Origin: Vicia villosa
Taxonomy: Eukaryota > Streptophyta > Magnoliopsida > Fabales > Fabaceae
DNA: 64,000 nt
Reading direction: 5' to 3'
Assembly (NCBI RefSeq): GCF_029867415.1
Contig: NW_026706250.1
Span: forward strand, 36,705-100,704
Under the pieces are notes generated by a model that worked only from the letters and a program-made list of their open reading frames with translations, searched no databases and was not told the DNA's origin. Position numbers and translations under genes: made by a program. Positions within the stretch are counted from its first letter, which is position 1. Each line of letters starts with the position of its first letter. Below, in pieces: positions 9,019 through 20,699 of this stretch.

Positions 9019-10169
9019 TCGTTAGTCTTTGTAGTTTTCCTTCCTTGTTGCATCTGTTTTTCTGCATACATCTTTTGTAATCCTGTTTGTTTAATCAATG
9101 AAAAGTTTATTTCTGTTTCTTTCATTTGTTGTTTTCTACATCTGAATCTTTTTTATTCTTTTTGATGTTATGACAAAAAGGGGGAGAGAATATATGATAA
9201 ATGATTTGATTAATATTATCAGTTACTGGGTAAAAAGGCCCCACATTACTAACAGAACTTGCAAAGTTCTATTTTTTTAAGTTGTGTTGTTGCAGGAATC
9301 GAAGATTCTCTTTAAAGATCAACATTAGAAGCAACAAGTTGAATCAAGCTCTTGGATTCTTGAAGCAAGCTGAGTGCTATGAAGCTTCAGAATCAGAAGC
9401 AAGAAGGAAGAATGTTCAGATATTCTGATGACAGAATATGATCTGAAACATTATGTCTATTTGTTCTGATACATTTTATATGGATCTGATACAGTCTATA
9501 TGGCTTATATGGCTCTGATACATATTATATGTTTTGAAACATATTTTATGTTCTGATTCATTCATGCTGACTTTTGTCGTATAGTTTTGTTCTGTAACAT
9601 TTCAGGATGTAGAGATGCTTTGATGAAGCTCTGGTACATTCAACAATGTTCTGATACAATCTAGCATGAAGTGATGTAAGAAGAAATTCAAGCTCTGAAG
9701 CTGTCCCGATGGAAGCAAAAATCAGAAGCTGTGAATGTTCGGAAGATCAAAGAAATTCAAGTTCTGAAGCTGTCCGATGGAAGCAAGAATCAGAAGCTGT
9801 GAATGTTCTGAAGATCAAAGAAATTCAAGTTCTGAAGCTGCCCGATGGAAGCAAAAGTCAGAAGCTGTGAATGTTCTGAGGATCTAAAGAAATTCAATGT
9901 TCTGAAGCTGTCCTATGGAAGCAGAAATCAGAAGTAATGAATGTTCTGAAGATCAAGCACTGTGAACGTCTCTACCGAAATAATCAGGGAAGTCTTTTAT
10001 TATTAAAATTCTTCTAGTATTAATTTCAGGGGGAGATTGTTAATCTCAGGGGGAGACATATTCACATGCTTATGCTATAGCTGTGTAATTGACTTTAGCC
10101 GTCTGCTCTTTCTGATCGCAAATTAATATCATTTATATATGTTTTTGTCATCATCAAAAAGGGGGAGAT
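9019..10169 (+). other. 3' UTR of the SIRE-like element with short repeats and several PPT-like tracts
   Basis: Non-coding. Holds TCTGATACAT-type short repeats (~9440-9660), then four copies of a ~75-bp repeat with the core GAAGCTGTCCGATGGAAGC (~9690-9960). Three purine tracts of the form GGGGGAGA occur at ~9180, ~10030 (doubled) and 10161. Only the last one abuts the LTR. Confidence 0.8.
10156..10169 (+). promoter_or_regulatory. Polypurine tract of the SIRE-like element
   Basis: AAAAAGGGGGAGAT directly before the LTR start TGTTAGAACAAG. This is the expected plus-strand primer site. Confidence 0.88.
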
Positions 10170-10756
10170 TGTTAGAACAAGATTTGTTCTGATCAATATT
10201 CTTAGTTTTGATGATAACAAGGATATGAATTTTGTGTGAGATAATGTGGTACTCTAATACATTGCAATTTCCCTTTCAGGAAATATATAAAAAGAGTATG
10301 CACAAATCAGCGCTCAGAAGCTTTGTCTCAGAAGGTTCAGCATGCAACATCAGAACATGGTCTGGCAAGACATCAGAAGATGGTCAAGGCAGAATCAGAA
10401 CATGGGTCTATGGAAGCATCAGAAGAACTTGAGATCAGAAGAAGAAGCACTGAAGCTCTCATGGTATCACGCTCAGAAGCACTTCAAGGTCAGAAGACAA
10501 GAAGATGCTATGCACCAAGCTGTTTGACTCTGATGATATTCAAATATTTTATTCACAAGCATCAGATCAGAAGAAAGTACAGGTGGCAGGCTACGCTGAC
10601 TGACAAAAGGAACGTTGGAAGCTATTAAAGGCAACGTCAGTAGACACAGCGTGAACAAGGCTCAAGGTAGTTGACAAAAGCGTGAAACATTAAATGCAAA
10701 GCTGTACGGAATACGCAAAGCATTAAATGCGCCCAACGGTCTTCTTCTCAAACGCC

Positions 10757-10764
10757 TATAAATA
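10757..10764 (+). promoter_or_regulatory. LTR TATA box (SIRE-like element)
   Basis: TATAAATA, 588 bp into the LTR, preceded by a G/C-richer stretch. Likely core promoter of the element RNA. Confidence 0.7.
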
Positions 10765-11007
10765 TGAAGTTCTGATGAGAACCAAGGTTGACGATTTTTA
10801 AAAAAAGAACCAATTCTGAAAAACTTGCTGAAACGTTGTTCAAACTCAAAGCTCAGAAACTTCATCTTCATTAAAGCTCACTACATTGCTGCTGTAATAT
10901 ATTAGTGAGATTAAGCTTAAACGTTAAGAGAAATATCACTGTTGTGATTATAGTTTTTCAGAAGCATTGTAATACTCTTAGAATTGATTACATTAATTTG
11001 TAAGTAA

Positions 11008-11195
11008 CTAGAGTGATCAAGTGTTGATCAGGATACTCTAGGAAGTCTTAGCTTGTGTCTAAGCAGTTGTAATTAGAGTGATCACGTGGTGGTCAGGATA
11101 CTCTAAGAAAGTCTTAGCTTGTGTCTAAGCATTTGTTCCTAGAGTGATCAGGTTGTGATCAGGAAACTCTAGAAGACTTAGTCGTGGGCTAAGTG
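11008..11195 (+). repeat. Three tandem hairpin repeats in the SIRE-like LTR
   Basis: Three ~65-bp copies. Each has arms CTAGAGT/ACTCTAG (copies 1 and 3: 11008-11041, 11139-11172) or TTAGAGT/ACTCTAA (copy 2: 11073-11106), then a second hairpin of CTTAG/CTAAG type. The end base pair changes as a pair between copies. Confidence 0.8.
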
Positions 11196-11390
11196 GAAAA
11201 CCATTGTAATCTGTTGCGATTAGTGGATTAAATCCTCAGGTGAGGTAAATCACTCCGTGGGGGTGGACTGGAGTAGTTTAGTTAACAACGAACCAGGATA
11301 AAAATAACTGTGCAAATTGCTTTTATCTTTCAAGTTTTTTAAACTACACTTATTCAAACCCCCCCTTTCTAAGTGTTTTTCTATCCTTCA

Positions 11391-11957
11391 ATCCTTACCA
11401 TGAGCGTCATATGGTGGAACCCCAATCAGTGGAGGCCCCATGGAAGGTAGTAGAGGTTGTTACGAACCATCGTGATAACGCTATTACTTTCAATAGTGAG
11501 TGTCCGTAGAAGCTGAATGGCCTAGAACCTTTTAACCAATCTAAGCCTTTTTAGGATGTAGTGCAGAAACAAGATCAAGTACCAATTTGAGCTTGTTGTC
11601 ATGCGATACTACGCTCAGACGAGGTCTTTTTAGGCATATTATTGGCGCCCATGAGCAATTGTGCGTGCCGGTAATATCCGATAGAAGATTGAAAACTCTG
11701 GGAACCTTTGTAGAACCCGATTGGCAGGTACAAAATTCCCTAGAACACACCTTGTGGGATGGGTAGACCCATGGCTCCATGCTCGTGACGTCGAACCTAA
11801 GAACCTGGATTGTGTGATTTTGTGTGATTTGCTGTGCTCTTGTGTGCTCTTGATTGTGGTTGATGCATAAACCATGCATTCATGCATTCATAAAAATGAC
11901 ATTCACAAATGGTTTTCAAGGAACTTAGAGACTTTCTTTGTAAACATAACAGGTACC
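11391..11957 (+). other. 5' leader of Ogre-2 (remaining part)
   Basis: Non-coding stretch between the SIRE-like insertion and ORF1. No long open frame in sense. The string TGGCGCCC at 11644 resembles a primer-binding site, but the 5' LTR does not adjoin it, so I do not call it one. Confidence 0.6.
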
Positions 11958-13487
11958 ATGGATCAAAAGAGAAGCATCAAGAAGTACACTTTCAAGAATT
12001 CAAGCGCAAAGGAATTGAAAGAGCTAGCAACTTTGGTTCCTAATCTTGACAACTTCAAAAACCGTTATGGGAAATTGATCTCTATCTTGAAGACCAAAGT
12101 GGAAAAAGGGATTCTTGAGACTCTTGTGCAGTTTTATGACCCGGTTTATCATTGTTTCACCTTTCCTGATTATTAGCTTATGCCCACTTTGGAGGAGTAT
12201 TCTTATTGGATTGGTTTGCCAGTTACGAATGACATACCGTTTAGTGGTCTGGAGAAAGAGCCTCAGGTTGATGAGATAGCAGAACTCCTTCAGTTGAAGA
12301 TATCAGATGTGAAAGCAAACATGACCAAAAAAGGAGGAATTTGGGGGTTGACTTCTAAGTTCTTGATTGGAAAGGCTTCTATGTTGGCTAGTAAAGGAAG
12401 TATGATTGCTTTTGAGACATTTTTGGCCTTGCTCATCTATGGTTTGATACTCTTTCCCAACATTGACAATTTTGTCGATGTTAATGCTATTCGGATCTTC
12501 ATGATTGGGAATCCTGTGCCTACTTTGCTTGGGGATACTTATCATTCCATTCACCATAGGAATGATAATAAAGGTGGACTTATCAACTGTTGCGCTCCTT
12601 TGCTCTATAAGTGGTTTATTTCGCACTTGCCCCAAGCTAAGAATTTCTTGAACAATCCTGATGGTCTCTCATGGTCTCAGAAGATCATGCCTCTTACTAA
12701 TGGGAATATCCATTGGTACAATCCTGCTTATGACATTGGTGAGATTATTGATAGTTGTGGAGAATTCCCTAATGTACCTCTTCTTGGTATACAAGGAGGA
12801 ATTACCTACAACCCCATTCTTGCAAGGCGTCAATTTTGCTATCCCATGAAGGAGCGACCCGCTAGTATTCTCGTGTCAGGAATCTTCTATCTTAATCAAG
12901 ACGGAAATTTGGATATGAGAAATCGGTTTGTGCGTGCTTGGCACCATGTTGATAGGAAGAGACATTTGGGAACGAAACAATGTGTTGCTCTCAAAGACTA
13001 CACTGAGTGGGTTCAAGCTAGAGCTCACACTTTCCAGATGCCTTATTTGCTCGAGGAGCCTTCTCTACTCATTACTCCACATTTGTCTTTCACTACTCCT
13101 GTTGAAAGTAATGAAGAGCATCTTGAGCTCATGGCTAAGTTGAGATTGGAAAGAGATGCTTGGGAGAAGAAGCTTTATGCTTTGGAAGTGGAGAATAAAG
13201 AGTTGAAGATACATTTGAAATAAAAAGATGAAATGCTTGATATCCAAGATGGTTGGTTGATGGAAAAGGATGATCAAATCCGTCATCAAGAAGAGTTGCT
13301 TCAACAGCATGGAGAAAAGCGAAAGAGACAACATGAAGATTCAGTTGCATGGAAGGAAGTTGCTGATAAGCTGATGGTCGAGAATGCTCATTTGAAGGCC
13401 TTTTATGAAGATGAGTTGGAGAAGCTCCGTAGGAAGCTGCACAGAGGAGTTGGATCTTCATCAGAAGTGTTCCCTTCTAGTTTTTAG
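11958..13487 (+). pseudogene. Ogre ORF1 protein, two in-frame stops
   Basis: One continuous frame from ATG 11958 (MDQKRSIKKYTFKN) to the stop before 13487, about 509 codons, interrupted by TAG at 12174-12176 and TAA at 13221-13223 without any frameshift. It corresponds to the extra ORF1 that Ogre elements carry upstream of gag; its function is unknown. The body (~70-330) is a compact plant-mobile-domain-like region with PTLEEYSYWIGLP and many aromatic residues. The C-terminus (~385-500) is a long Glu/Lys-rich coiled coil (MAKLRLERDAWEKKLYALE and beyond the second stop). Both stops could be single C-to-T changes of Gln codons (inference). Short open pieces at 11874-12176, 12180-13223 and 13233-13487 are parts of this one gene. 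Confidence 0.8.
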
Positions 13488-13776
13488 ATTTTTCATTGTT
13501 TTGTAATTTTGGATCTTTGAATCCTTTTGTAAGCTTTTCTATTATTAATGAAGAATGTTGTTATGTTTTATGTTGTTTTTGCTAAATGTTTACAATCAAT
13601 GTCTTAAAGTTCCTTGAAAACCAATAAAAATAAAAATCATTTGCATTGCATTTCATGCATCATTCTGCATTTTTGGTCTTGCTTCCGAGAGTATTCCCGA
13701 GGTCTTATTCAGTGTTCTTCATAACAGAATCAAGCTGTCTCACCGGTATAACACTCGAGCTAACTGCAAGAAGAAG
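13488..13776 (+). other. Spacer between ORF1 and gag
   Basis: About 290 bp, A/T-rich, no sense ORF of note. No promoter or splice site I can defend. Confidence 0.5.
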
Positions 13777-16700
13777 ATGGAAGGTCTTGAACAAGAGAAT
13801 TGTGAGCTACGTGAAGAGGTTGTTACTTTGAGATCTGGTGTGGATCGTCTCACTGCTCTGGTTGAGACATTGATGGCTGCTCAGAATCAGAATCAGGTTC
13901 CTCCTCCCAATGCCCAAGCTCAGGGTCAGACCACTGTGATTTCTGAAATTGCTGCTACAACAATTTCTGCTGTTCCTGTTGGTGCTACTCAGCAACGTAT
14001 GCCTAATGGATATCCCTGGGGCATGCCTGAAGGTTATTTGTCTGTTCCTGAGATGACTCGTCCGTTGACTCCTATTATGGTCAACACATCTCCTGTTGTT
14101 CATATTGTTCCTTTTGTCCTAGAGCCCATTTATGATGCTGCTCCAAGTGAAATTCATGACAGAATGGATGGTTTCCTAGATCAGTTTGAAGAATTGCAGA
14201 AAGAGATGAAAGCTCTCCGTGGGAAGGAACTGTTTGGAAAGAATGTGCATGATCTTTGCCTTGTTCCCAATGTGAAAGTACCTGCTAAGTTCAAGTTGCC
14301 TGAATTTGAAAAGTATAAAGGAAATTCCTGTCCTCAGGCGCATCTGATGATGTATGTAAGGAAGATGTCCACTCACACTGATGACCAACGTCTGTTGATC
14401 CATTATTTCCAAGATAGTTTGACTGGAGCTGCTTCTAAGTGGTATATGGGCCTTGATAGCACCCATATTCGCACTTTCAATGACTTAGCTGAGGCGTTTG
14501 TGAAGCAATACAAATATAATATGGACATGGCTCCTGATAGGGATCAATTGCGAGTTATGATGCAGAAAGAGAAGGAATCCTTTAAGGAATATGCTCAGAG
14601 ATGGCGTGAGGTTGCCGCCCAAGTAATTCCTCCGATGGAAGAAAAAGAGATGACTAAGATTTTCCTGAAGACTCTTGGTCCGTTTTACTATGAGAAAATG
14701 ATTGCAAGTGCTCCTGTAGACTTCACCGAAATGGTGGGTATGGGTGTCCGATTGGAAGAAGCTGTGCGAGAAGGTCGTTTGGTTCGGAATGACAATTCGT
14801 CTGGTGGTGCGAAGAAGTTTGGTTCTTCATTCCAAAAGAAGAAGGAATCAGATGCCAATGTTGTTTCTCATGGGAGGAATAGTCGATTCAGAAATCAATC
14901 TCAACAAGTGGCGTCAGTAACTCCTGTTGTGAATTCAGTGCCTGTAGCTCCTGTTAATCAACAACCAGCAAGGCGGAGTCCGTATCCTCGAGTTAATGTT
15001 GATCCTATTCCCATGACGTACACTGAACTGTATCCTGCTCTAATTCATAAGAAGTTGGTTCAACCAAGGTCACCACCTCCTGTTCCAGAGAAACTCCCTT
15101 GGTGGTACAAAGCTGATGCCACTTGTGCTTTTCATCAGAACGCTCCTGGGCATCATTTAGAGAATTGTTGGCCTTTGAAGAATGAAGTTCAGAGATTGGT
15201 TCGTTCTGGTATGCTTTCTTTCCGTGATATTGGCCCAAATGTGCAGAAAAATCCATTGCCGACTCATGAAGCGTCTGCTGTGAATATGGTGTATGGATGC
15301 CCTGGGAAGTATAATATTTATCGTGTGGAACACATCAGAGGATCATTGGTAGAGATGCATGCCACTCTGTGTGAATACAGTCATTATGAGCATAATCATG
15401 CTGCTTGTAGGATTTGTTCAGTTAATCCTCGAGGCTGTTATATTGTGAGAAGAGATTTACAAGAGATGATAGATCAAAGGCTCATTGAGATTCTGAGGGA
15501 TAGAGATGAAGATGATGTCAATGTGATTGAACCATGCTTTGAAATCCCGGAATATGTAGAGATTGGTTATTATGGCAAAGTTGCTGTAGAACCTCTTGTG
15601 ATATGTTTGCCTGGATCTGTACCTTATAGTTCTGACAAAGCTGTACCCTACAGATACAATGCCACCATGTTGGAAGCTGGAAAAGAAGTTGAGATTAAGC
15701 CTCTGTCTTCTGTTGAGAATATAGCAGATGTTAGTAGAGTGACTAGAAGCGGACGAGTTTTTACTCATCCCCAAACAGTTGTGGATGTCCAGAGGAATCC
15801 TACTCATGTGCCTGTGAACAATAATGATGTGACAAAAGAGAATGCTGGATCATCTTCAGGAAAGGAGATGGATGAGATTTTGAAGCTTATCAAGATGAGT
15901 GATTATAAGATTGTGGATCAGTTGCATCGCACTCCGTACAAGATCTCTATAATGGAGCTGCTGACGAGTTCTCCTGCTCATAGAGATTCGTTGATGAAAA
16001 TACTTGATCAAGCCTTTGTGGATCATGATGTGACGCTGGATCAGTTTAATGGGGTTGTGAGTAATATCACTGCATGTAACAATCTGAGCTTTAGTGATGA
16101 AGATTTGCCTGAGGAAGGGAGAAATCATAATTTGGCTTTGCACATCTCTGTCAGTTGCAAAGAGGACTCAATGTCCAATGTGTTGATCGATACTGGTTCA
16201 TCTCTGAATGTCATGCCAAAATCCACTCTTGCTAAGCTGTCTTATGGTGGTACACCGATGAGATTCAGCAATGTGATTGTCAAGGCTTTTGATGGATCGA
16301 AGAAATCAGTGGTTGGAGAGGTTGATTTGCCTATTGGTATTGGACCATTTGTCTTCAAGATTACTTTTCAAGTGATGGACATTTTTCCTGCATACAGTTG
16401 CTTATTGGGACGCCCATGGATCCATGAGGCTGGGGCAGTTACTTCGACTCTCCACCAAAAGTTGAAATTTGTGAAAGATGGAAAGATGGTCGTTGTGAAT
16501 GGAGAACAAGCTTTGCTGATTAGTCATCTCTCTTCGTTCCGTACCATAGAGGCTGATGAAGTAGTCATTGGAACTGCATTCCAAGCCCTGTCTGTTAATG
16601 ATGAATTCAAAAAGGATGAAGCTTCCATTGCCTCCTTCAAAGATGCTCAACTGGTAGTTCAGAATGGACATTCAGGAGTCTGGGGACAAGTAGTGAGTCT

Positions 16701-16949
16701 GCAAGAGAACAAGAATAGAGCTGGTCTGGGATTTTCTGCCTCAGACAGGTCTGTGATGAAGCCTGAATCTGCTTTTCGTCCTTATCAGGAGATGTTCCAT
16801 AGTGCTGGGTTTCTACATCCGACTCTTTCAGAAGTGAACGTTGTCATTGAAGATGAGCCAGAGCCAGAAGTGCCAAACTTTGTGACCCGTGGAAAGATGA
16901 TTAAGAACTGGATCACCATTGACATTCCTGAGTGTACTCATGCTTCAAA
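13777..16949 (+). CDS. gag: Ogre-2 Gag-protease (exon 1 of gag-pro-pol)
   Basis: Open for 1058 residues and ending in a TAA that overlaps a splice donor. A short N-terminal coiled coil (EQENCELREEVVTLRSGVDR) and a Gln/Pro-rich linker lead to a retrotransposon Gag domain (~160-350; AAQVIPPMEEKEMTKIFLKT, YAQRWREVA). A single zinc-knuckle-like motif CAFH..GHHLENC is at ~449-463, then a Cys module CRICSVNPRGC (~547-557), and an aspartic protease with DTGSSLNVMPKS (~805) and LLGRPWIHEAG (~880). Gag builds the particle; protease cuts the polyprotein. No stop interrupts it, unlike pol. Splicing of the following intron would fuse it to RT. Start ATG 13777 is the first in frame. Confidence 0.88.
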
Positions 16950-17216
16950 GTAATTTGCTTTTATGCTTTTAAAAAATCCTTTCATTCTGCCCAAGATGAA
17001 AGTGAAGTTGTTGGGCCATTTTCTGTTTGTTTTAAACATTAAAATCATCAATAAAAGTCATTTTGTTTCTGCATATACATGCTTTTTATCTTTTTGCTTT
17101 TTCTGGAAAGTGGTAACACAAAAAACCTTAAAAATTGTTTTCATTTGCCATAATCTGCACGATTACATGTTTGCATATATCTTTCCTTTTTTCTGAAATA
17201 ATAATCACTTGTGCAG
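16950..17216 (+). other. Predicted intron between protease and RT (Ogre-2)
   Basis: A GT-AG intron of 267 nt: donor AAA|GTAATTTG at 16950, acceptor CTTGTGCAG| at 17216 after a T-rich tract. Exon 1 ends after two bases of a Lys codon; exon 2 begins ATTAATCAAT and restores Lys then reads Leu-Ile-Asn in the pol frame. Unspliced RNA stops at the TAA that overlaps the donor, giving Gag-Pro alone. Regulated splicing at this place is known for Ogre elements; the exact sites here are my reading. Ogre-3 has the same geometry. Confidence 0.82.
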
Positions 17217-20200
17217 ATTAATCAATAAAACCGTTGAAAGTAATGACCCTACACCCTCTCCTAACTTCGAGTATCCTGTGTATGAGGCGGAAGAAGAGAG
17301 TGATGAATGTATTCCTGATGAGATTTCCCGACTGCTTGAGCACGAGGAAGACACCATTCAGCCATATAAAGAGCCATTAGAAGTCATCAACTTGGGTTCT
17401 GAAGAAGATAAGAAAGAAGTCAAGATTGGGGCACTGCTTGGTCAAGATGTTAAGAAGAGGATGGTAGAGCTTCTTAAAGAGTATGTTGACATTTTTGCGT
17501 GGTCCTACCAAGATATGCCGGGGCTGGACACAGATATTGTGGAACATCGTTTGCCGTTGAAACCTGAATGCCCTCCTGTCAAGCAAAAGCTAAGAAGAAG
17601 TCATCCTGATATGGCGGAAAAGATTAAGAATGAGGTCTTGAAGCAGATAGATGCAGGTTTCCTTGTCACTTCTGTATATCCTCAATGGATTGCCAATATA
17701 GTGCCGGTTCCGAAGAAAGACGGAAAAGTTCGTATGTGTGTTGATTATAGAGATTTGAACAAAGCCAGTCCGAAAGATGATTTTCCTCTACCTCACATTG
17801 ACATGTTGGTAGATAGTACGACAAAGTTTGAGGTTTTCTCCTTCATGGATGGTTTTTCAGGATACAATCAGATTAAGATGGCACCTGAAGACATGGAAAA
17901 GACAACCTTTATTACGCCATGGGGGACATTCTGTTACAAAGTGATGCCTTTTGGGTTGAAAAATGCTGGCGCGACATATCAAAGGGCTATGACCACTCTT
18001 TTCCATGATATGATGCACAAAGAAATTGAGGTTTATGTGGATGACATGATTGCCAAATCCCAGTCAGAGGAAGGGCACATGGAGGATCTGTTAAAGTTGT
18101 TTCAGCGGTTGAGAAAGTATCGCCTCCGCTTAAATCCAAACAAATGCACTTTTGGTGTCCGTTCCGGAAAATTATTGGGTTTCATTGTTAGTCAGAGAGG
18201 AATTGAAGTAGATCCTGATAGAGTCAAAGCAATTCAAGAAATGCCAGCACCAAATACTGAGAAACAAGTGAGAGGTTTCCTCGGACGTTTGAATTATATC
18301 TCCAGGTTCATTTCCAATATGACTGCAACCTGTGAGCCGATCTTCAAGTTGTTAAAGAAAAATCAGGGATGTGTGTGGAATGAATATTGTTAGAAAGCTT
18401 TTGACAACATCAAAGAATATCTGCTTGAACCTCCCATTCTGCTCCCTCCAGCTGAGGGAAGGCCTTTGATTATGTACCTCACAGTGCTTGAAAATTCAAT
18501 GGGATGTGTGTTGGGTCAGCATGGCGAGTCTGGTCGAAAAGAGTATGCAATATACTACCTTAGCAAAAAGTTTACCGAGTGCGAAACAAGATACTCGCTG
18601 CTTGAGAAAACTTGATGTGCTTTGGTGTGGGCTGCTCGCCGACTAAGACAGTATATGTTGAACCACACCACTCTATTGATTTCCAAAATGGATCCAATTA
18701 AGTATGTATTTGAGAAACCTGCATTAACTGGAAGGATCGCTCGCTGGCAAATGTTGTTATCAGAATATGATATTGAATATCGAGCTCAGAAAGCTGTGAA
18801 AGGAAGTGTGTTGGCAGAGTACCTCGCTCACCAACCAATTGATGATCAGCAATCTATCAGAATGGACTTCCCAGATGAAGATATAATGTATTTGAGAGCT
18901 CAGGATTGGGATGAACCATTGCCAGAAGAAGGACCAGATCCTGAATCCAAGTGGGGTTTAATTTTTGATGGAGCTTCTAACATTCATGGCCATGGAATTG
19001 GCGCCATTATTGTTACTCCACATGGGTCACATGTACCTTTCACTGCAAGGATATGTTTTGATTGCACAAATAATATTACTGAGTATGAAGCTTGCATCAT
19101 GGGGCTTGAAGAGGCCATTAATCTGAGAATTAAGATTCTTGATGTTTATGGAGATTCTGCGCTTATGATTAATCAGATTAAAGGAGAATGGGAAACTCGT
19201 CATCCTGGCTTGATCCCTTACAAAGATTACGCCAGAAGGCTGTTGACATTCTTTAACAAAGTTGAATTCCACCACATCCCTCGAGATGAGAATCAGATGG
19301 CTGATGCTTTAGCCACATTGTCCTCCATGTACAAAGTGAACTTCCATAATGAGGAACCTCAGATTACAATCAGGCGTCTTGATAGACCTGCTCATGTATT
19401 TGCAGTTGAGGAATCAATAGATGAAAAGCCTTGGTATTTCGATATTAAGCACTTCCTTCAGACTCAAGAATACCCACTTGGGGCATCAAATAAGGATAAG
19501 AAAACTTTGAGGAGATTGGCTGGTAGTTTCTTCATCAATGCTGATGTTTTATATAAAAGGAATTATGACATGGTTTTGCTCAGATGTGTGGATAGACACG
19601 AAGCAGACATGTTGATGCATGAAATCCATGAAGGTTCTTTTGGTACTCATGCCAATGGACATTTGATGGCTAAAAAGATGTTTAGAGCAGGTTACTATTG
19701 GCTGACAATGGAATCTGATTGCTACAAGTTTGTAAAGAAGTGTCACAAGTGTCAGGTGTATGCTGACAAAATTCATGTGCCCCCGACACTTCCCAATGTC
19801 ATGTCCTCTCCATGGCCTTTCTCTATGTGGGGTATTGATATGATTGGCATGATTGAACCCAAGGCTTCAAACGGACATCGATTCATCCTGGTAGCAATCG
19901 ATTACTTTACCAAGTGGGTAGAAGCTGCTTCATATGCTAATGTAACAAAGCAAGTCGTGGTCAGATTTATCAAGAATAATATCATCTGCAGATATGGTGT
20001 ACCGAGCAAGATCATTACTGATAATGGCTCGAATCTGAACAACAGCATGATGAGAGAATTGTGTGAAAGTTTCAAAATTGAACACCACAACTCTTCGCCT
20101 TATAGGCCAAAGATGAATGGAGCTGTTGAAGCAGCAAATAAGAATATTAAGAAGATTGTGCAAAAGATGGTTGTTACGTACAGGGACTAGCATGAGATGC

Positions 20201-20679
20201 TCCCATTTGCTTTGCATGGATACCGTACATCTGTTCATACTTCAACCGGGGCAACCCCCTTTTCTTTGGTTTACGGTATGGAAGCAGTGCTCCCCATTGA
20301 GGTTGAGATTCCATCACTGAGAGTTTTAATGGAAACCAAGTTATCTGAGGCTGAGTGGTGTCAGAGCAGGTTTGATCAATTGAATTTGATAGAAGAAAAG
20401 AGAATGATGGCTTTATGCCATGGTCAGTTGTACCAGAAAAGAATGAAGAAAGCATTTGATAAGAAGGTTCGACCTCGTGTATTCAGAGAAGGCGACCTCG
20501 TGCTCAAAAGGATCTTGTCTTTCACCTCCGATTCAAGGGGCAAGTGGACTCCTAATTTTGAAGGACCATATGTTGTTAAGAAAGCCTTCTCTGGCGGTGC
20601 ATTAATTCTTGCAACTATGGATGGAGAAGAGCTCCCACGTCCCGTGAATGCTGATGTAGTCAAGAAATACTTCGCCTAA
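17217..20679 (+). pseudogene. pol: Ogre-2 Pol (RT, RNase H, aRNase H, integrase), three stops
   Basis: Single frame of about 1154 codons with stops TAG 18391, TGA 18613 and TAG 20188, no frameshift. RT has VPKKDGKVRMCVDYRDLN, FSFMDGFSGYNQ and the catalytic YVDD (near 18035). The native Ty3-type RNase H (~18450-18830) contains the second stop. A second RNase H of archaeal type (~18950-19330) has IFDGAS, TEYEAC, DVYGDSALMINQ and HIPRDENQMADALA. Integrase (~19610-20300) has a His/Cys zinc region (HKCQVYAD), WGIDMIG, ITDNGSN and NGAVEAANK. By comparison with the intact Ogre-3 pol the stops replace Gln, Cys and Trp. The catalytic residues are otherwise kept, so decay is recent; Pol from this copy cannot be full-length. 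Confidence 0.9.
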
Positions 20680-20699
20680 AATAATAAAAGAACAGCTCG

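Larger units (their letters stand above)
3636..11390 (+). mobile_element. SIRE/Maximus-type Ty1/copia element, right part
   Basis: Order gag (3' part), protease, integrase, RT, RNase H, which is the Ty1/copia order (integrase before RT), then an extra downstream ORF, a long 3' UTR, polypurine tract and LTR. The extra env-like ORF, LTR start TGTTAGAACAAG and LTR end TATCCTTCA are as in the SIRE/Maximus lineage. The 5' LTR and start of gag lie upstream, separated by Ogre-1. The 3' LTR ends at 11390 and Ogre-2 sequence begins at 11391; the target duplication is expected to be ATCCT. The open pol suggests a fairly recent insertion. Confidence 0.9.
10170..11390 (+). repeat. 3' LTR of the SIRE-like element (1221 bp)
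   Basis: Starts TGTTAGAACAAG and ends TATCCTTCA. It has a TATA box TATAAATA at 10757-10764, a three-copy hairpin repeat at 11008-11195 and a C-rich run at 11359-11366 near the 3' end. Short open frames inside (10232-10658) are not genes. Confidence 0.9.

Noticed and set aside
11640..11660. Primer-binding-site-like TGGCGCCC
   Set aside because: No LTR end directly upstream; the Ogre-2 5' LTR is outside the window.
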